DNA of 64,000 bases from Haliclystus octoradiatus (GCA_916610825.1 OU744447.1:30702561-30766560), one strand, 5' to 3'. Shown: positions 11,369 through 24,229, counted from the first letter of the stretch. Program-made: numbers and translations. The notes: generated by a model not told the origin, from the sequence alone.

Positions 11369-14300
11369 ATGGTGATGGTTACTCATAAGCAAAATGGAGT
11401 ACCAACTATTGTACAGGAGATTTGTGAATTAACTATTTCTGCTGAACAAATGCTCCAAGAGCAATGGGCAATTCATTTTGAATGGCTAACAGAAATCGTT
11501 GAAGAAGCAAAAAACACATGCGGGTAATCAAATTTAACAATTTTATCAAATAAAACTAGCTATTGCGTCATATCTTAAAATCGTGCAGTATAAAGATTGA
11601 ATATAAATTACTTATTTTCACATGTCAACAATCAAGCTATCAATCAGTTTAATCAACGGTTTTCGATTTCATCAGTCACAAGCAACTAGGGTCCATTGCC
11701 ACCTTCAAAGATGAGAATTTTTAGACTTTTAGCGGATTTCAGACTATTTCCATCCTTATGGACTCTATTTATTGCCTTTTCCTCCAATGGGATCCACTAC
11801 ACCTTTCTAGATTTCCTTTATTTCAGACTAATTTTGAAATGTGAATTCTTATGTCTGCAACTATAATCATTATTATAAGCACGGAATCACATGTAATTTC
11901 CTTTAAACCATATAGTGTAAGACTGATTATAATAGTAAAAACGCCGGCTGACGGCCCAGTATGGTCTATCCTCGAGGCCCGTGAGCCCAACAATGAGAAT
12001 TCTAACTTCTAGCTCAAGCTTACATCACCAATCACCCTCCTATTCAAAAATGCCGAGCCTTCCTGCTGTCTGACTAGCCTCATTCCATCACGGCCCTCAT
12101 TTCAGCGCGGCGCTCCAGTGAGGGCCTAATAAAATTTAAGGTCAAAAAGTGTGCCAGAAACCAAAAATATGGTGTGCCCAATCACAGCGCACCTTTGTAT
12201 CACGTGAATTTTTATCGAGCGCTGGTTGGTGAATAAAACACTAATAAGGTAAACAAACTTGCTTGAATCATTTTCAAAGTTTATATTTCGATCACTTATT
12301 CTGTCATATTGTCAATTTTTAATTATATATTTACAGAGAAATGGAAGTTTGAATCAGAGTAATGCTGTATGTTGGAGAATTGATTTTAAATTTTGAATAT
12401 TTCTTTGATTTTGATTATTTAAATCATGATTCAAAACGACGGAAGTGCTTACAATTTTCCAACGATGGCGATCGCTCCGTCAAAACATGATGTTTTCTGC
12501 TTTTATTTTGTATTCTACGCCCACAAAAGGTCTTCATGATGTTCATACAGTTCTTCGAGATAATGTAATCTATTATTTATAATTCTGTTGCTCCAATTTG
12601 ATCCAAAATAATACCGTAAACTTGACTTTTTTAGTTTTCTTTGACAGTTTGTTTACAAAATGTTGAAATTCAAAATAGCTGAATTCAGCAAATTTCAATT
12701 CTTGTTCACACCTCGTTGTATTGTTCTTCGATGGGCCGACCAACCAACACCTGGCTGTAACCCACATGACACCAAGGTGCGCTGTGATTGGGCACACCAT
12801 ATTTTTGGTTTCTGGCACACTTTTTAACCTTAAATTTTATTAGGCCCTCACTGGAGCGCAGTGCAGAAATGAGGGCCGTGATGGAGTGAGGCTACTGTCT
12901 GACTACGCTATTACATTTCGGGACTTGCTTTGAGCATTGACAGAGCTTGACTGGCTCCAAGTCCCGCTTACTTTGATGTGCCGAGATTTGATTGTTGGTC
13001 ACTTACCAACATATATCAAAGTCGTCATAAAAATAAGTGGGACTTGGAGTAAGTCAATGACAGAGCTTAATTTCAACAAAAGTAAAAGTAAGTTTCTGTG
13101 TGTTTGATACGAAAGGAAGCAAAGTATAGCTTAGTTGGCATGATTATTTTACACAGTTCAATATTGTTGTGTAATGTGTATAGCCTACTTTTAGGGCATC
13201 GCAGTGAGTCCCGGGAAACCGGGACTCGGACCAAAAGTAGAGTCCCGGGAAAGCATTTCGGGAAAATTTTCCCGAAAATTTACATAAAATTTTTTAACTT
13301 TCTGTTTATGAAATTATTATTTTCAATTTGTTTATGTTTCATTGATGTTGAAAGTATTTTATAACACTGATTGCTGCTTTAAATAATATTCCAATGAGTT
13401 GGTATATAATTGATCAAAATTGAATTGAAAATCTAAATCTGACAGACAAACTCCGCGTTTCATTAAGACCTATAAAGACCATGTGGTTTTCTCAAAGTTG
13501 AATAACACAGGAATATATTAACTGGATACTAGTACTGTAAATTAGCCAAAATGAAACCAGCTAACTCAAAATAATAAATAATGAAACATATTTAAACAAT
13601 CATCAGTGTAAAATCATATCAATAGATCATCGATGGTGGAAGTTTTCTCGCTTTCTTTCTTTTCTTTTCCACTCGACATAATTCAAAATTTCATTCGACC
13701 AAGCGTGAAATTTGATCTCGTTGTTATGGGAGCAGATCCGCTATTGTTTTCAAACAATAGAAATCGAATGGTGTTAATCAAATAGAACGATGTTGTTTAC
13801 AATTTATGTCGCTTACGTTTTTCCACTGCTTTTTATCTATTTTTAAAACTTTTTTTACATCAATACAATTAGAGTATCACAAATGGATTGAATTTAGAAA
13901 TAATATATTCGCAAAAAAGACTTTCAGAAACAATTTTTAATAAAATAAAATGTGTCCAGAAAAAAAAAATTTGCGAAAAAATATTGCGGAAAAAATTTTT
14001 TTGGGGGGGAAAATTCCGGGACTCAAACGGGTCCCGGGTATCGAGTCCGGGAACCGGGTTAGTCATTTCCCGCCATTGCGATGCCCTACCTACTTTATAT
14101 ATTGTTAATATTTCGTAATGCTGAACATGAATTAATGGTTAGTAAATTAACAAAATACAATGTAAGTTAGGTCTTAATAAGAATCTTCCATCCAATCACT
14201 AATAACAAAGCAATTGAGTTAACAATTTCCAAAATGACAAAAATCTGTATGAATGACCTATCATGTTTATTCCAATTCACACTTGTCCAAAATTGGTCTA

Positions 14301-17300
14301 GCAAGGACAAGAAATAGTTTTCAGATAATCAGAATGATAAGAATCTCATTTATTCAAATTGAAATTTAACCAAATTACACATACCACTGTCTAGTCTAGG
14401 CTCTATTTACAAAATCTTCAAAAGATTTCTTTCGTTTGATAAAGAAGATCATGAATTTCATGGCATAGGTAGCCTAGTTCTAGCTAATGAGTGTTAGCTT
14501 CAAGGTTATTCAAAATTTTGATCAAATTGTGCATTTATTCTCCACAGCCATGGACCTGCTCTCCTTCCTCAAACTCCTGGAAGGCGTAAGCGACAGAAAA
14601 TCACGAGAACCAAAAGTAGACATAGCAATGACAACACATTCACTGCTGGTTCTCCCTCCCTGAAAGAAGTTGATGTAATGAACAGTCGTACAACCGTTGT
14701 TCAATTTCAGAACTCACCGAAAAGGTAAAATTCACACTTTTATTTGCTACATAAAATATTTCATAATTTGAAAAGGAAGACAATCATGTTAATTAAAATA
14801 TTTGGTCCTGTCGATAATCAGCACCCTTTTAGTACTAATAAAAATAGCTCCGCTACGCTCGGGCTCATGGTGAATGATATAATAATCAAAATAAACCAAT
14901 TGAAATCAAATTCAATAGAATATCAAATCAATCAAATCATCATGCAAAGAAAAATCAAATCAAATCCGATTCAAAAAAGTAAATCAATCCAATCGAATGA
15001 TATTAAATCAGATCAAATAAAAAAATCAACTTCAATCAAATAAAATAAATTAAAACAATATCCAAATAATAAATCAAAGAAAAAAACGTTAATGCAAACC
15101 GATAGGATTGAACCCCAGACCCCGCGCGCCTTGTGCAGAAGCTCCACGATAATCTAAGTTTTTCTGAGTCTATTTGGAATCTCTAATCATCATTGAATGT
15201 AGATTGACTGATATAATTGTTCAAAATGCTGTAAGGAATCATAACTTTTCTAAACAACGACGATAACTTTCGTTTTCCTTCCACCCCAAAAGCGACAAAT
15301 ATTGTGCAATCTCATCGGCTGATTTCAACAATAGTGACGTTAAATTTAACGTGGTGTTAAGGTGTCCAACACACGTGCAAGCGGTCACGCAGTATCTTTG
15401 ATTCTATTTTCACTGCGGTATTTTGTTTGAATTGCTGATTCTTGCGTTCGTAAAAAACTGGCTGTAGCAAACTCTCTTGTAAGTGGGTCACCCAGATTAA
15501 ATGAATGGCTTTGCCAACAAGGAAGAAATTTCCCGCCAAATATGATAATTGAAAGGATTCCTCGCTGAAGTGTCACATTGAAGTGTAAACAAAGCTTTTA
15601 TGACTTTCTCGTGACCCACTTACGAGCGGTCGAAGATCATGATTCATTTCTGATGTTTGGGGATAAAAGACACTCCTTCTGTTAATTCTAATTATTGGAT
15701 AGTGGATTGTTTTAACAAGGACTATAACACCGATTTATATAACTTTTGTATTCAGATAATGCGAGGAGAGCGCAAAATTTTGATCATTTTGTTTTCGTAG
15801 AATTTTAGAGCGGCCATTACGACGCATGATAAAAAAACATTGATTTTATTGACATTAATAATATAATTTCTTAATGAAAAATAGATATTAGTAACCTAGA
15901 AGCATTATATTTGATATTAGTTGTCATATTTTTGCTCAAATCATTGGTTTAATTTTGAAGCTTTGGTTTCACCTTACATGGAATTGCCCACTTCCTAAAT
16001 CAAATCAACAACTGTATTGTCTGATACTGAGCACGTAATTTGTCAGTTATGAGTTATGTAATGAAATTTCGAAAAATAGACCTGATCCGTGTCACCTCAC
16101 CGTGTCCCAAGTCTCCCCACTCAAATAGTTGGTCTTCCACACTAAATATTAGAAAAATGCTACATTTTCGTAACTGGTATTTTTACCCTTTTGAATTGAG
16201 CATTTTGGCTAATTAATGACATAAAATTTGTTACATTTGCGCAACCAGAATAATTTTAATAGTTAAAAATGTGAAAACTGGTCCAAGTCTCCCCGGTCTC
16301 CCCTACTTTCATGTCTGCAAGATACTAAAATCAGAAACCTAACTTTGTTTGATTAGCCTACTCTAAAGGCTGAATAACAGTCACAGAGAATTATTTTGCC
16401 CATCAAAAATTCCAAAAAGATAGAAAAGTATTGTTCCTTGTTGGTTTCAAGAAACGGAACACGAAAAGTCGAAAATATCGAAAATATCATGTTTAGGTCA
16501 ATTCTGAAAAGGAAAAGTTACCCTGTGCAAAAACACAACACAACAATGTCATGTACGGATAGTTCACAAATGTTCTATTAAAATCCATAGAGTCCCAAAA
16601 GCGTCATTATGTACATTTTGAGACCTGGAAATAAACCCCAAAAAGTAGGACCGACTTATGCATTTGAAAAAATTACAGTAGGCCTATTTAGTGTATTATG
16701 AAAATATTAGGCCTGCTGGTTATCATTCCATTAATTATTTTAAATTTTTGATTTGATCTAGAACACCATCAAATATTATCTCTATGTCATCGCCTCATTT
16801 TAAAACACCTAAAATGATTGCCACTCCTGTTAACAGAAGCGAAGCATGTTCATCATTATCATCTAGTAACATACAATCTACACCTGTAGCTACACCTTAC
16901 CAAGGGATAATGTTTCCAGAGACACCAATACTTAATCTTGATAAAGAAAATGATACACCAATAATTGTCAATAACATTATATCTACGCCGTGTGATAAAA
17001 CAAGTTCTGAAACAAGCACAACTGGAAAATGTGATACATCAAACAAACAATATACAAATCAGCCCAATGCCAATGATTATGAAGATAATAAAAATTGTGA
17101 ACAAGTTAAAGAATCTCATGAAATAGACACTGAACGAATGGTACGAGATGCAGATGGAACTCAATCATCCATATACACTAGTGCTTTATCGTCAGTCTCT
17201 ACTTCTGTTGATCAAACACTGGCTATTTCAAGCTCAAAGGCAGCATATCATCAATTCCAGTCTCCTTCTCGTCCAGTTTTTGCCAAGGTTTGTAACTTTC

Positions 17301-20300
17301 TCAGAGAGATTAGTTTGCGAATGTGAACCATGTTTTATTTTAGGATAAATTGTGGAATTTGTGTGTAGGGTAACCCCTATGAAAGATTTTCATGAACAAG
17401 TTCCAACATAGGGCAAAAACGTTCCCAGTTACCTAGATGTAAATTATCTTTTAGAAATGTCCTGGTTATTCAAACTAAAGAGAAAATATAGCAAAGCAAA
17501 AAAAGTTATTTTCACTCATCCAACAAATGTGATTTAATAAAGTATAATAGTGTGTAATGGTTTAGTAATAATTCATGTATTTCTTAGTTCTTGGTCAATT
17601 TCTGTTGTCACCGTGAACGTGAACCGCTAAAAACTTCGGTTTACATCAACATTGTCGCTGTTGTTTACTCTTTGTTTATAAACTTAAATGTTTTTTGTAT
17701 TATCTAAAAAAAACTATCGTCATAACCTGTAATATTTCTGTACTTATCGAATCATCTTTGAAACTTTGCCGCATTGGTTTTATAAATCAAATTTATTATT
17801 CATTCCAAACTGCTAACGTTTTTGTCTCATCAACACTAATGTGTTTGAACTTTTCACATTCAAACAATAGAAGATGTCAAAGATTGTGACAAATTTAACA
17901 ACTGTGCTCAAATTACAAAAATGATGCAATGTACGCAATATAAAATTAATTTTCCTTCTTTTGTTAAATAATTGGCCAATCTGTATATAAAATAAAGCAG
18001 TCGACCAATTATTGATTTCTGTAAAAAAATATATGGTGTCGTCAACATGCGTTCCTGCTTGGTTGCATGCCCCATTGTTCGTTTTTCATGAATTTAATTC
18101 AGCCTCTTTCGAAATATGTTTCTCCCGGCCATTGTCACTCCACTCAGCCTTGATTTCTTTAGTCTTCTCTTGTGTTATCTCTGTATTATTGTCTCACACG
18201 TGTAAAATCATTGTAATCATGGAGAACATTAGTCTGCGTTACAGCCCGCGATTCATTTACAAAAGAATAGGGTCTGTGTGATTTGCGCAGTTCTCTGTCC
18301 AGCAACTTTTCAAAAACGTAGAGCAGAAGTTTCTGATCGATGCATGGTTGATCTATCGTTCTTAGTGAATAAATTCATCACCTCTGTTCGATCAATTAAT
18401 TGTCATAGCTACGAAGCCTAAAATAGAACTTATTGCAATCATGTCAACTGAAGTAAACAAACAAAACAAAGTAATGTAAGAATCCCAGTGAGAATCACCT
18501 TAATCTTGCATAATTATGTGACATCAATCTTATTCTGATACGACCCCTGCAAAAAACAGTTCATGAGTTCATGAACCGTTCATGAATTGTTCATGAACAG
18601 TTCATGAATTGTTCATGAACTTTTGAGCAATTTGACGTTCATGAGCTCTTTGTGACTGTTCATGAACCAACAAAAATATGTTCATGAACTGTTCACGAAG
18701 TTCATGAATTGTTCATGAACTGTTCACTGGGCTTGAAATAAGCGCCGGTCATGCGTCAATGACCGGTACATTTCGACGTTTGTCCGGCAAATCTGTTTGT
18801 TCTTCTGTCATTTATGACCGGCAATTATATTTTCGCAAATAATGAAAATGTTTTGAAATCAATGATTCTCTTCTCCGTAGAATGATTCATATTTCAAAAC
18901 ATTGAAATACTATTATTTGCACAAGAATAAAAAGTAATCATTAGTCTGTTCAAAAACAATGAATGTTGGTAATCGTGGTCATTTCAAAACAAACATTGTC
19001 TGTAGCCTGAGAAGCCGTCGACATTGTTGACACTTCAGGTCATGTGCTAACTAAATGGTGTCAAATCATGTTGAAACAAAAGATTGAACAAATAGGAAAA
19101 TCACGCGTGCATTCTTCCTTTTGTTATGCAAATTGACTTGCGCTTTGAGCGGTAAAAATACAGTTTGAGTCCACACAATCTTCGTCGAAAAATATTTTTA
19201 TTTGGAGCAATAGAGTTATCAAACTAGCTTATGAAATCCAAATATGTTATTACTCATATTCCTGATATACCAATGAATTTGGTTCTGTTTTTAATTTCAT
19301 TTGCTTACTTTTTACGGAGATTTTAGACGCTATACTTACATATCAGAGTAACTAGAATTTATCGCAAAGAAATGTCACATGTGAAATATAAAGGATCCGA
19401 TCAGTAAAACAGCATAAATGATGTCAAGTTGTCAACAATTTAGAACAACTGTGTAGCCTACTATACCCTGATGTAAATCCAAACAATCTTGATGAATTGT
19501 CTGTACTGGTTGAGTTAAAATCCCATTGAGTTTAGTGACGAAAACATGGTGTAATTGTTTGAAGACTTTGAACACAACACCATAGATCAGAAAATGTTTT
19601 AGGCTCTGATAATTACAAATATACAATAACTATACTATCAATTCAAAATAATTTATATTACTTGTATAGTAAATGTTATGCTTTGGAAAAAAGTAATAAT
19701 ATTGCATCAATTTCCATACGTTTTAAAAAAAATATTTTTGAAAAAAAAAGTTTTTACTGTTGTCCGGTAAATTTCCGGAGATGACCGGCAAATTGTTGGT
19801 TACATCCGCCACAGTGACCGGTAGACTTCTGGCTGTTATTTCATGGCCTGACTGTTCATGAAGTTCATGAACAGTTCATGAACTCATGGATTTTCCCTCA
19901 GGGAGAGTCCCGGACAGAGAAACCGAGCAATTCACACAGACCCTATTCTTTTGTGAATGAATCGCGGTCTGTAACGCAGGCTAGGAAAACATGTGTAAAT
20001 TCAAAACATGAATTAGATGTGTCTCACAGTGTGCTACTTGCCTATCATGAATACTTAACATGTCACTAGACAGACCCTCTTCAAACACAATTGCAATTTC
20101 GTTGTTTCATGTTGTTTCACAGATAAAAATATTTCCTTCCAACTACACCAAAGTTAACTTGCAAATTGCTTTGTCAAGTCTTGATATGCTTAATACGGAT
20201 CCTTGAGAGATTTTCATTGTCAAATAAAATGTTTCACAAGCTTGTTAATTTTGGTTAATATTATGTAGGTGTGTGTGTGTTATTTCTGATAAAATTAAAA

Positions 20301-23300
20301 TGCAAGCAATCAACAAAAAAGATTCCTTTTGAAACCACACGCTTTTTCATGTGTTTTTCAACAAGTTTATCTTGATAACAAAGTTTTTATCAATATTTAT
20401 ATATATTTGAGATAATAAGGAATACATGTATAATTGTAGGCAAAGCCTTTACAATTTTATTGTCTAGAAAACGAATTTTATATTTGAAGTTTGAAAGTTT
20501 CAAATTGAAGTAGATATAGAAGTAGAAGTAGATATGTTTAACATTTGTTACATTGTCTCAATTGCAGCCAGTAAATCTTGTAACAACTACATCGTCATTC
20601 ATCAATAGGAATTCACCTAGGAAGGAAACACGACTGGTTAGTATGCCTTTCAATAAAATACGGTTTAAATTAGAGGTCTGCATAATTTCTAATTAGTGGG
20701 TAACGAGAAGTCATAAAATTTACAGTTCGACAAGACGTTTGAGTAAAGAATCCTTCATATGTAAAATAGATTACAGCAGCATAGACATTTGACACCACAT
20801 CTAATTTTAGCGTCACTGTTGTTGAAATCAGTCGATGATATTGCACAATATCTGTCGCTTTTGATGTAAATGGAACATCAGTTATCTTTGTTGTTTCAAA
20901 AATGAGGCATTTTACATCATTTTGAACAATTATGCCAGTCAGCCTACATTAATTTCATTAACTGATGATATAGACATGTAGGCTAGTAAGTCACATCAAA
21001 GGCTAACTTTGTTGATTTTTCCACTTAGCATAACGGAATTTAGTAACTTGATTTTCACTATAAGATATAAAAACGATGACAAGGTTAACCTCTCGGAATC
21101 CTAAAATGTCTATGGAGAGTTTAAATAGTGTCAACATTTGTCATAACCTCATATGTGATATTTTCTTTTCTTATATTTGGCACTTTCTTTTCTCATAAGC
21201 CTTCGCTCGTTTCTATCAAACAGGCTAAAACTGAAAAGCTCCAGGAAGATTTATTGCGTAAAGAAAAACAAAGAGAAAGGATTAGAGAAGAAGCCGAGAG
21301 AAAAAAGAAAGAGGAAATGGCAGAAAGAATAAGGTTTGCATTTCATGTTTTCAATTTCTTCATGTTACAATGAAGCCTGGATATACCCTTAAGCAAAGCA
21401 TCTTTAATCTGTAGTAGGCATATTCATTACAAAAGCAATGGTTGTGCCACCCTCATTCTTTTTGTGTGCCTACGTGTTTATCCCAAGAATAATATGATGT
21501 AGCAACCTCTTCATTTGAGACTGTGTGAAGAAACAAAGGTAGATTTGCAATATACCAAGATGCAAAATCTTTTAATCCAAAATTATAGAATGAATACTAG
21601 CAATTTGATTCATCGTTGAGCGTGCAAGTGAAAGCCGATGAAGGCACGCAGCACCCTTTGTTCTAAAATAACTGATTGATTCATAGCAATTTAGATTGGC
21701 TGATTGAGCGTGCAGGTAAAATTCTATGAAAAGCATCAAGGTTGAAACATGGATTTGACCAAAACACAAAACAAATAATTGAATGGCAGAACAATAAAAC
21801 TATAAAAGAAAAGCAGGTTTGTTGAAGAACTTGACAAACTGGAATGCAAAAGCCACAGAGTATACAAAATGGCTCATGCAATCAAAATATTCATCCAGCA
21901 CCACCAATCCACCATCATTCAACAATTGTACAGTTGAATCGGTTAACATTAATTATATTAACCGATTAATTGGATGTCAGATGACCTACTTAACTCTTTT
22001 ATCGTCAATAGTTAAAGTACGAAAAATATAATGGCGGAATTTTCTGCACTGATCACGAGGCGACCACATCACATGATCAAATTCAAAATCCTGATTTGGT
22101 CAACTTGTGTTCGATTCTTCGTGAGTGAAATTGACAGTTTTTGTTGATAAAATCAGATACTAGAACGATGAAATACTAAAGAAGTAGGCCTAGGTTTTTC
22201 GTTTTAAAAAAGCATTCATGCACAGGTTTTGCCATGCTCAATCGCATATTCCTGCACTCGGAAAGCTAGAATAAACTTGCCTGCACCATTCATTATACGC
22301 TTCACTTGTGTCTCCCAGCTGGCATTACTTGTAAAGGAAATTTGCAATGAAGCATGGCAACCTGTGCATGAACCTGTGAATCCAAAAACTTCAATCCGTC
22401 CACCTTTAATGTCGAAGATAGATTGTCCTATTAATTCTCTTCGCATTTCCTTACTGTGTTATTTCTAGTTTTATTTTACATTTTTATAACATTAGGAAAC
22501 GCGAGGAGAGAGAAAAAAGAGTGCAAAGATTGCAGCTAGTGCAGCAGCAACGTGAAAAAGAAAGACAACAATTATTGCTTAGTAAAGACGAACAGGCTAG
22601 AAGAAATGAAGAAAAAATGCGGAAAATCAAAGAACAAGAAGAAGAAGATAAAAGAAGACAGCGCCAGCAGAAAGCTGCAATGGTGGAGGGGCGACGAAAA
22701 GGGGAAGAGGCGGAAAAGCAACGTAGAGTGGCAGAATTACTGGAAGAGGATTCACGCAAGGGAGATTTCTTACAACGAAAAGCCGAATATGAGCAACAGG
22801 AACGATTAAAAAAATTAGCTGAGCAAAAGAAGCTGGAAGAATCTCGCTTAGAAGAACTGGAAAAATTAAGGCGATTAGCTGAAGAAAGAAAACGACAAGA
22901 AATTGAAGAACGTGAACAGAAGAGAGCAGAAATTATGAAAGAACAGAAAGAAAAACAAGACAAAGAAAAGAGACAAAACCAACTTGAAATGAAACTTGCA
23001 AAACAAAAATTACAAGAAGAGATACAAAAACAAGTTAGACAGGAAGAAGAACGAGCAAAGCCAGTTTTCCGATCGCCAGGAGAGCCATCTTCAGTATTGA
23101 AACCCATAAATAAATCGAAATTAATCATGGCTTCTTCACCAGTGCCAGCTAAGCCTCCATCATCATATACCATGACACCAGAACGTGATTCATATGTATC
23201 ATACGACATTAATGACTTAAGTAGTGGAGATTCTACTGATGATGATGATAAACCGGCTAAAAGAGTACCAAATTGGGCCAAAGCTGCTGCACTCAGATCA

Positions 23301-23474
23301 CATCTACTCAATAAAGATTACATCAAATTGGAACCTGAGAAGATATTTATTGACTGTCTAGATGACCCAAAATTAGAACAGATATTTACACGTAAAAGAG
23401 CTCGATTTTTCAAGAGAACGAGTTCAGCGTGCTGGGATACTCCACCTATGTTGAAACGAGCAAAAAATATCTGA
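11369..23474 (+). CDS. INCENP: Inner centromere protein (INCENP), 6 exons, 671 aa
   Basis: INCENP is the scaffold of the chromosomal passenger complex. It binds Survivin/Borealin at its N-terminus and activates Aurora B at its C-terminus. Exons: 11369-11523, 14548-14724, 16762-17287, 20568-20636, 21224-21333 and 22496-23474. All are AG/GT with matching phases, for 2016 nt including TGA. Residues 1-~55 form the CEN helix (EWLTEIVEEAKNTCG). Exon 2 has LPQTPGRRKRQKITRTKS, like the basic segment after the vertebrate CEN box. Exon 3 is Ser/Thr-rich with many TP sites. Residues ~310-535 are a highly charged Glu/Lys/Arg single helix, as in the family. The IN-box follows at ~580-665 (SSGDSTDDDDKPAKRVPNWA, then FKRTSSACWDTPP), including the conserved TSS motif phosphorylated by Aurora B. 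TAA lies immediately before the first ATG, in frame; a second in-frame ATG is 2 codons later. It is shorter than human INCENP (~918 aa), mainly in the middle. Introns hold several DNA transposons. Confidence 0.95.
12075..12894. mobile_element. 820-bp non-autonomous DNA transposon with ~120-bp TIRs
   Basis: The termini are near-identical inverted repeats of ~120 bp, starting TAGCCTCATTCCATCACGG and ending with the inverse of TAGCCTCACTCCATCACGG. The 9-bp TSD CTGTCTGAC is at 12066-12074 and 12895-12903. It has no coding capacity. A 9-bp TSD is compatible with Mutator-like elements, but the superfamily is not proven. Located in INCENP intron 1. Confidence 0.85.
12947..13057. mobile_element. 111-bp MITE, copy 1 (TTGACT family)
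   Basis: Inverted ends (TTGACTGGCTCCAAGTCCCG and the inverse of TTGACTTACTCCAAGTCCCA) are flanked by the 9-bp TSD TGACAGAGC at 12938-12946 and 13058-13066. A second copy with a similar interior lies at 30996-31107 inside the DIRS element. Located in INCENP intron 1. Confidence 0.8.
13192..14088. mobile_element. 897-bp hAT-like MITE
   Basis: The ends are TAGGGCATCGCAGTG and the inverse of TAGGGCATCGCAATG. The perfect 8-bp TSD CCTACTTT is at 13184-13191 and 14089-14096. An 8-bp TSD plus TAGGG termini indicate hAT. The subterminal regions are rich in CCCGGGAC-type motifs that also form inverted pairs. No transposase remains. Located in INCENP intron 1. Confidence 0.85.
14880..15055. repeat. Degenerate ATCAAA/AATC simple repeat
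   Basis: This low-complexity A-rich run of AATCAAATC-type units lies in INCENP intron 2. An open frame through it is a composition artefact. Confidence 0.6.
15095..15160 (-). repeat. Possible tRNA-derived SINE/tRNA remnant
   Basis: On the minus strand, GGGGTCTGGGGTTCAATCC resembles a T-arm/B-box (GGTTCRANTCC) preceded by a GC-rich variable region. No complete cloverleaf could be drawn. It lies next to the A-rich repeat, an arrangement common for SINE tails. Confidence 0.3.
15285..15625 (-). repeat. Dispersed repeat, copy on minus strand
   Basis: Read in reverse, this matches in two blocks the sequence at 20697-20870 on the plus strand: the GTCACGAGAAAGTCATAAAA end, and the block ending TTGTCGCTTTT. 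It also has its own internal inverted pair, GTAAGTGGGTCAC / GTGACCCACTTAC. This looks like a decayed transposon family. Both copies are INCENP-intronic. Confidence 0.5.
18557..18726. repeat. Palindromic TTCATGAA tandem repeats
   Basis: About ten copies of the self-complementary core TTCATGAA lie at ~15-bp spacing, interspersed with GTTC/AACT linkers. A remainder of the array continues at 19851-19886 after the nested hAT element. Every unit is its own inverse, so the array could form a series of small hairpins. Confidence 0.75.
18727..19850. mobile_element. Nested 1124-bp hAT-like non-autonomous element
   Basis: Termini CTGGGCTTGAAATAA... and ...TTATTTCATGGCCTG are imperfect inverted repeats, with subterminal ACCGGTCA/TGACCGGT motifs. 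The perfect 8-bp TSD ACTGTTCA is at 18719-18726 and 19851-19858. It inserted into the TTCATGAA array of the surrounding transposon, so it is younger than that element. No transposase frame was found. Confidence 0.85.
20697..20870 (+). repeat. Dispersed repeat, copy on plus strand
   Basis: This is a partner of 15285-15625 in opposite orientation. Shared blocks include AACGAGAAGTCATAAAA and the AACACC/ACACCACAT...TGTTGAAATCAG block. A large internal portion present in the other copy is missing here. Confidence 0.5.
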
Positions 23475-23659
23475 TTATCACACAGATACAATAATTTACA
23501 ACAAATTAATAATTAATTAAATAGAGACTCTAGTTTAGATATTATATCAGAATGTGTTATTTATCATATTATTCACATTCTCAAGAATATTACCTACCTA
23601 CCTCTTGATATAATGACAGTAATTATGACCTACAAGTCTATTACAACATATATTAGCTT

Positions 23660-23665
23660 AATAAA
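23660..23665 (+). terminator. INCENP polyadenylation signal AATAAA
   Basis: A canonical AATAAA 186 bp after the INCENP stop is followed by a T-rich stretch. It is the best candidate for the mRNA 3' end. Confidence 0.55.
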
Positions 23666-24229
23666 TTTTTACCTGTTTTCAATTTTTGCGTTTGCTTGTA
23701 CAAAATCTTTTTTTTAATGTTTAAGAAAATGAGTACATAAATAATTCTAGCACTGTATAGTTTCCTTCCTGGATCAGTTGAAATATTATTGTGTTTTCAG
23801 TGAGTTTCAAATCGAAATTGTGTTGCGTCGTCTTTTCCGAGGTTATGTTAGCCTGCGCGCAGACCTTACCGGATCAAAATTTATCTTCCTCGTTAGTAAT
23901 GAGAAAGTTAGGTGTGTGCTCAGGTTAAGCTTCATGTGCACTCAGGAACTATATGATTGCTGCTTGGATATGTGTAAGTTTGTTAAAATTGAGGGATCTG
24001 AGGCTCAAGGCTTGAGAAATTTCCTCCGACCAGCTGAATTCCTCCATTTCTATCAGCTATTTCTATCTACTTGAATTTCTGATGAAAAATAGACAAGTTA
24101 TGCTAAACCCATGCTTTCTCGGATGGCGGTTCAGATGCTTAAGGCGCTGCAGTTACATAACATGGGAAATGGAAGGTGGCACTGTGTCCGTAGATTAATC
24201 GCTGCGTTACCCCGTTGAGCAAGAAAAAT
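23666..24229. other. Intergenic stretch without a recognised gene
   Basis: I see no conserved protein. The only notable item is TAGCCTGCGCGCAGACC at 23849-23865, another near-fused pair of TAGCCTGCG-type termini. A 98-codon frame at 23778-24074 has no recognisable family. Confidence 0.4.

Larger units (their letters stand above)
18230..19983. mobile_element. DNA transposon (TAGTCTGCG family) hosting a nested hAT
   Basis: The TIR, about 70 bp, starts TAGTCTGCGTTACAG on the left and is the inverse of TAGCCTGCGTTACAGACCGC on the right. The 9-bp TSD is GGAGAACAT (18221-18229) and GGAAAACAT (19984-19992), with one mismatch. Without the nested element it is ~620 bp and non-coding, and it contains TTCATGAA tandem repeats. 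Part of it (18375-18433) resembles 161-222 near the window start. Located in INCENP intron 3. Confidence 0.8.

Noticed and set aside
22216..22468. Minus-strand 76-codon frame in INCENP intron 5 with Gly/Cys content
   Set aside because: Looks mildly protein-like but has an opposing frame of equal length and no recognisable family; kept out of the feature list.
22484..23311. 275-codon Ser/Cys/Phe-rich frame on the minus strand
   Set aside because: Exact antisense of the INCENP helical exon; its composition is the mirror of Glu/Lys codons and no homology is recognised.
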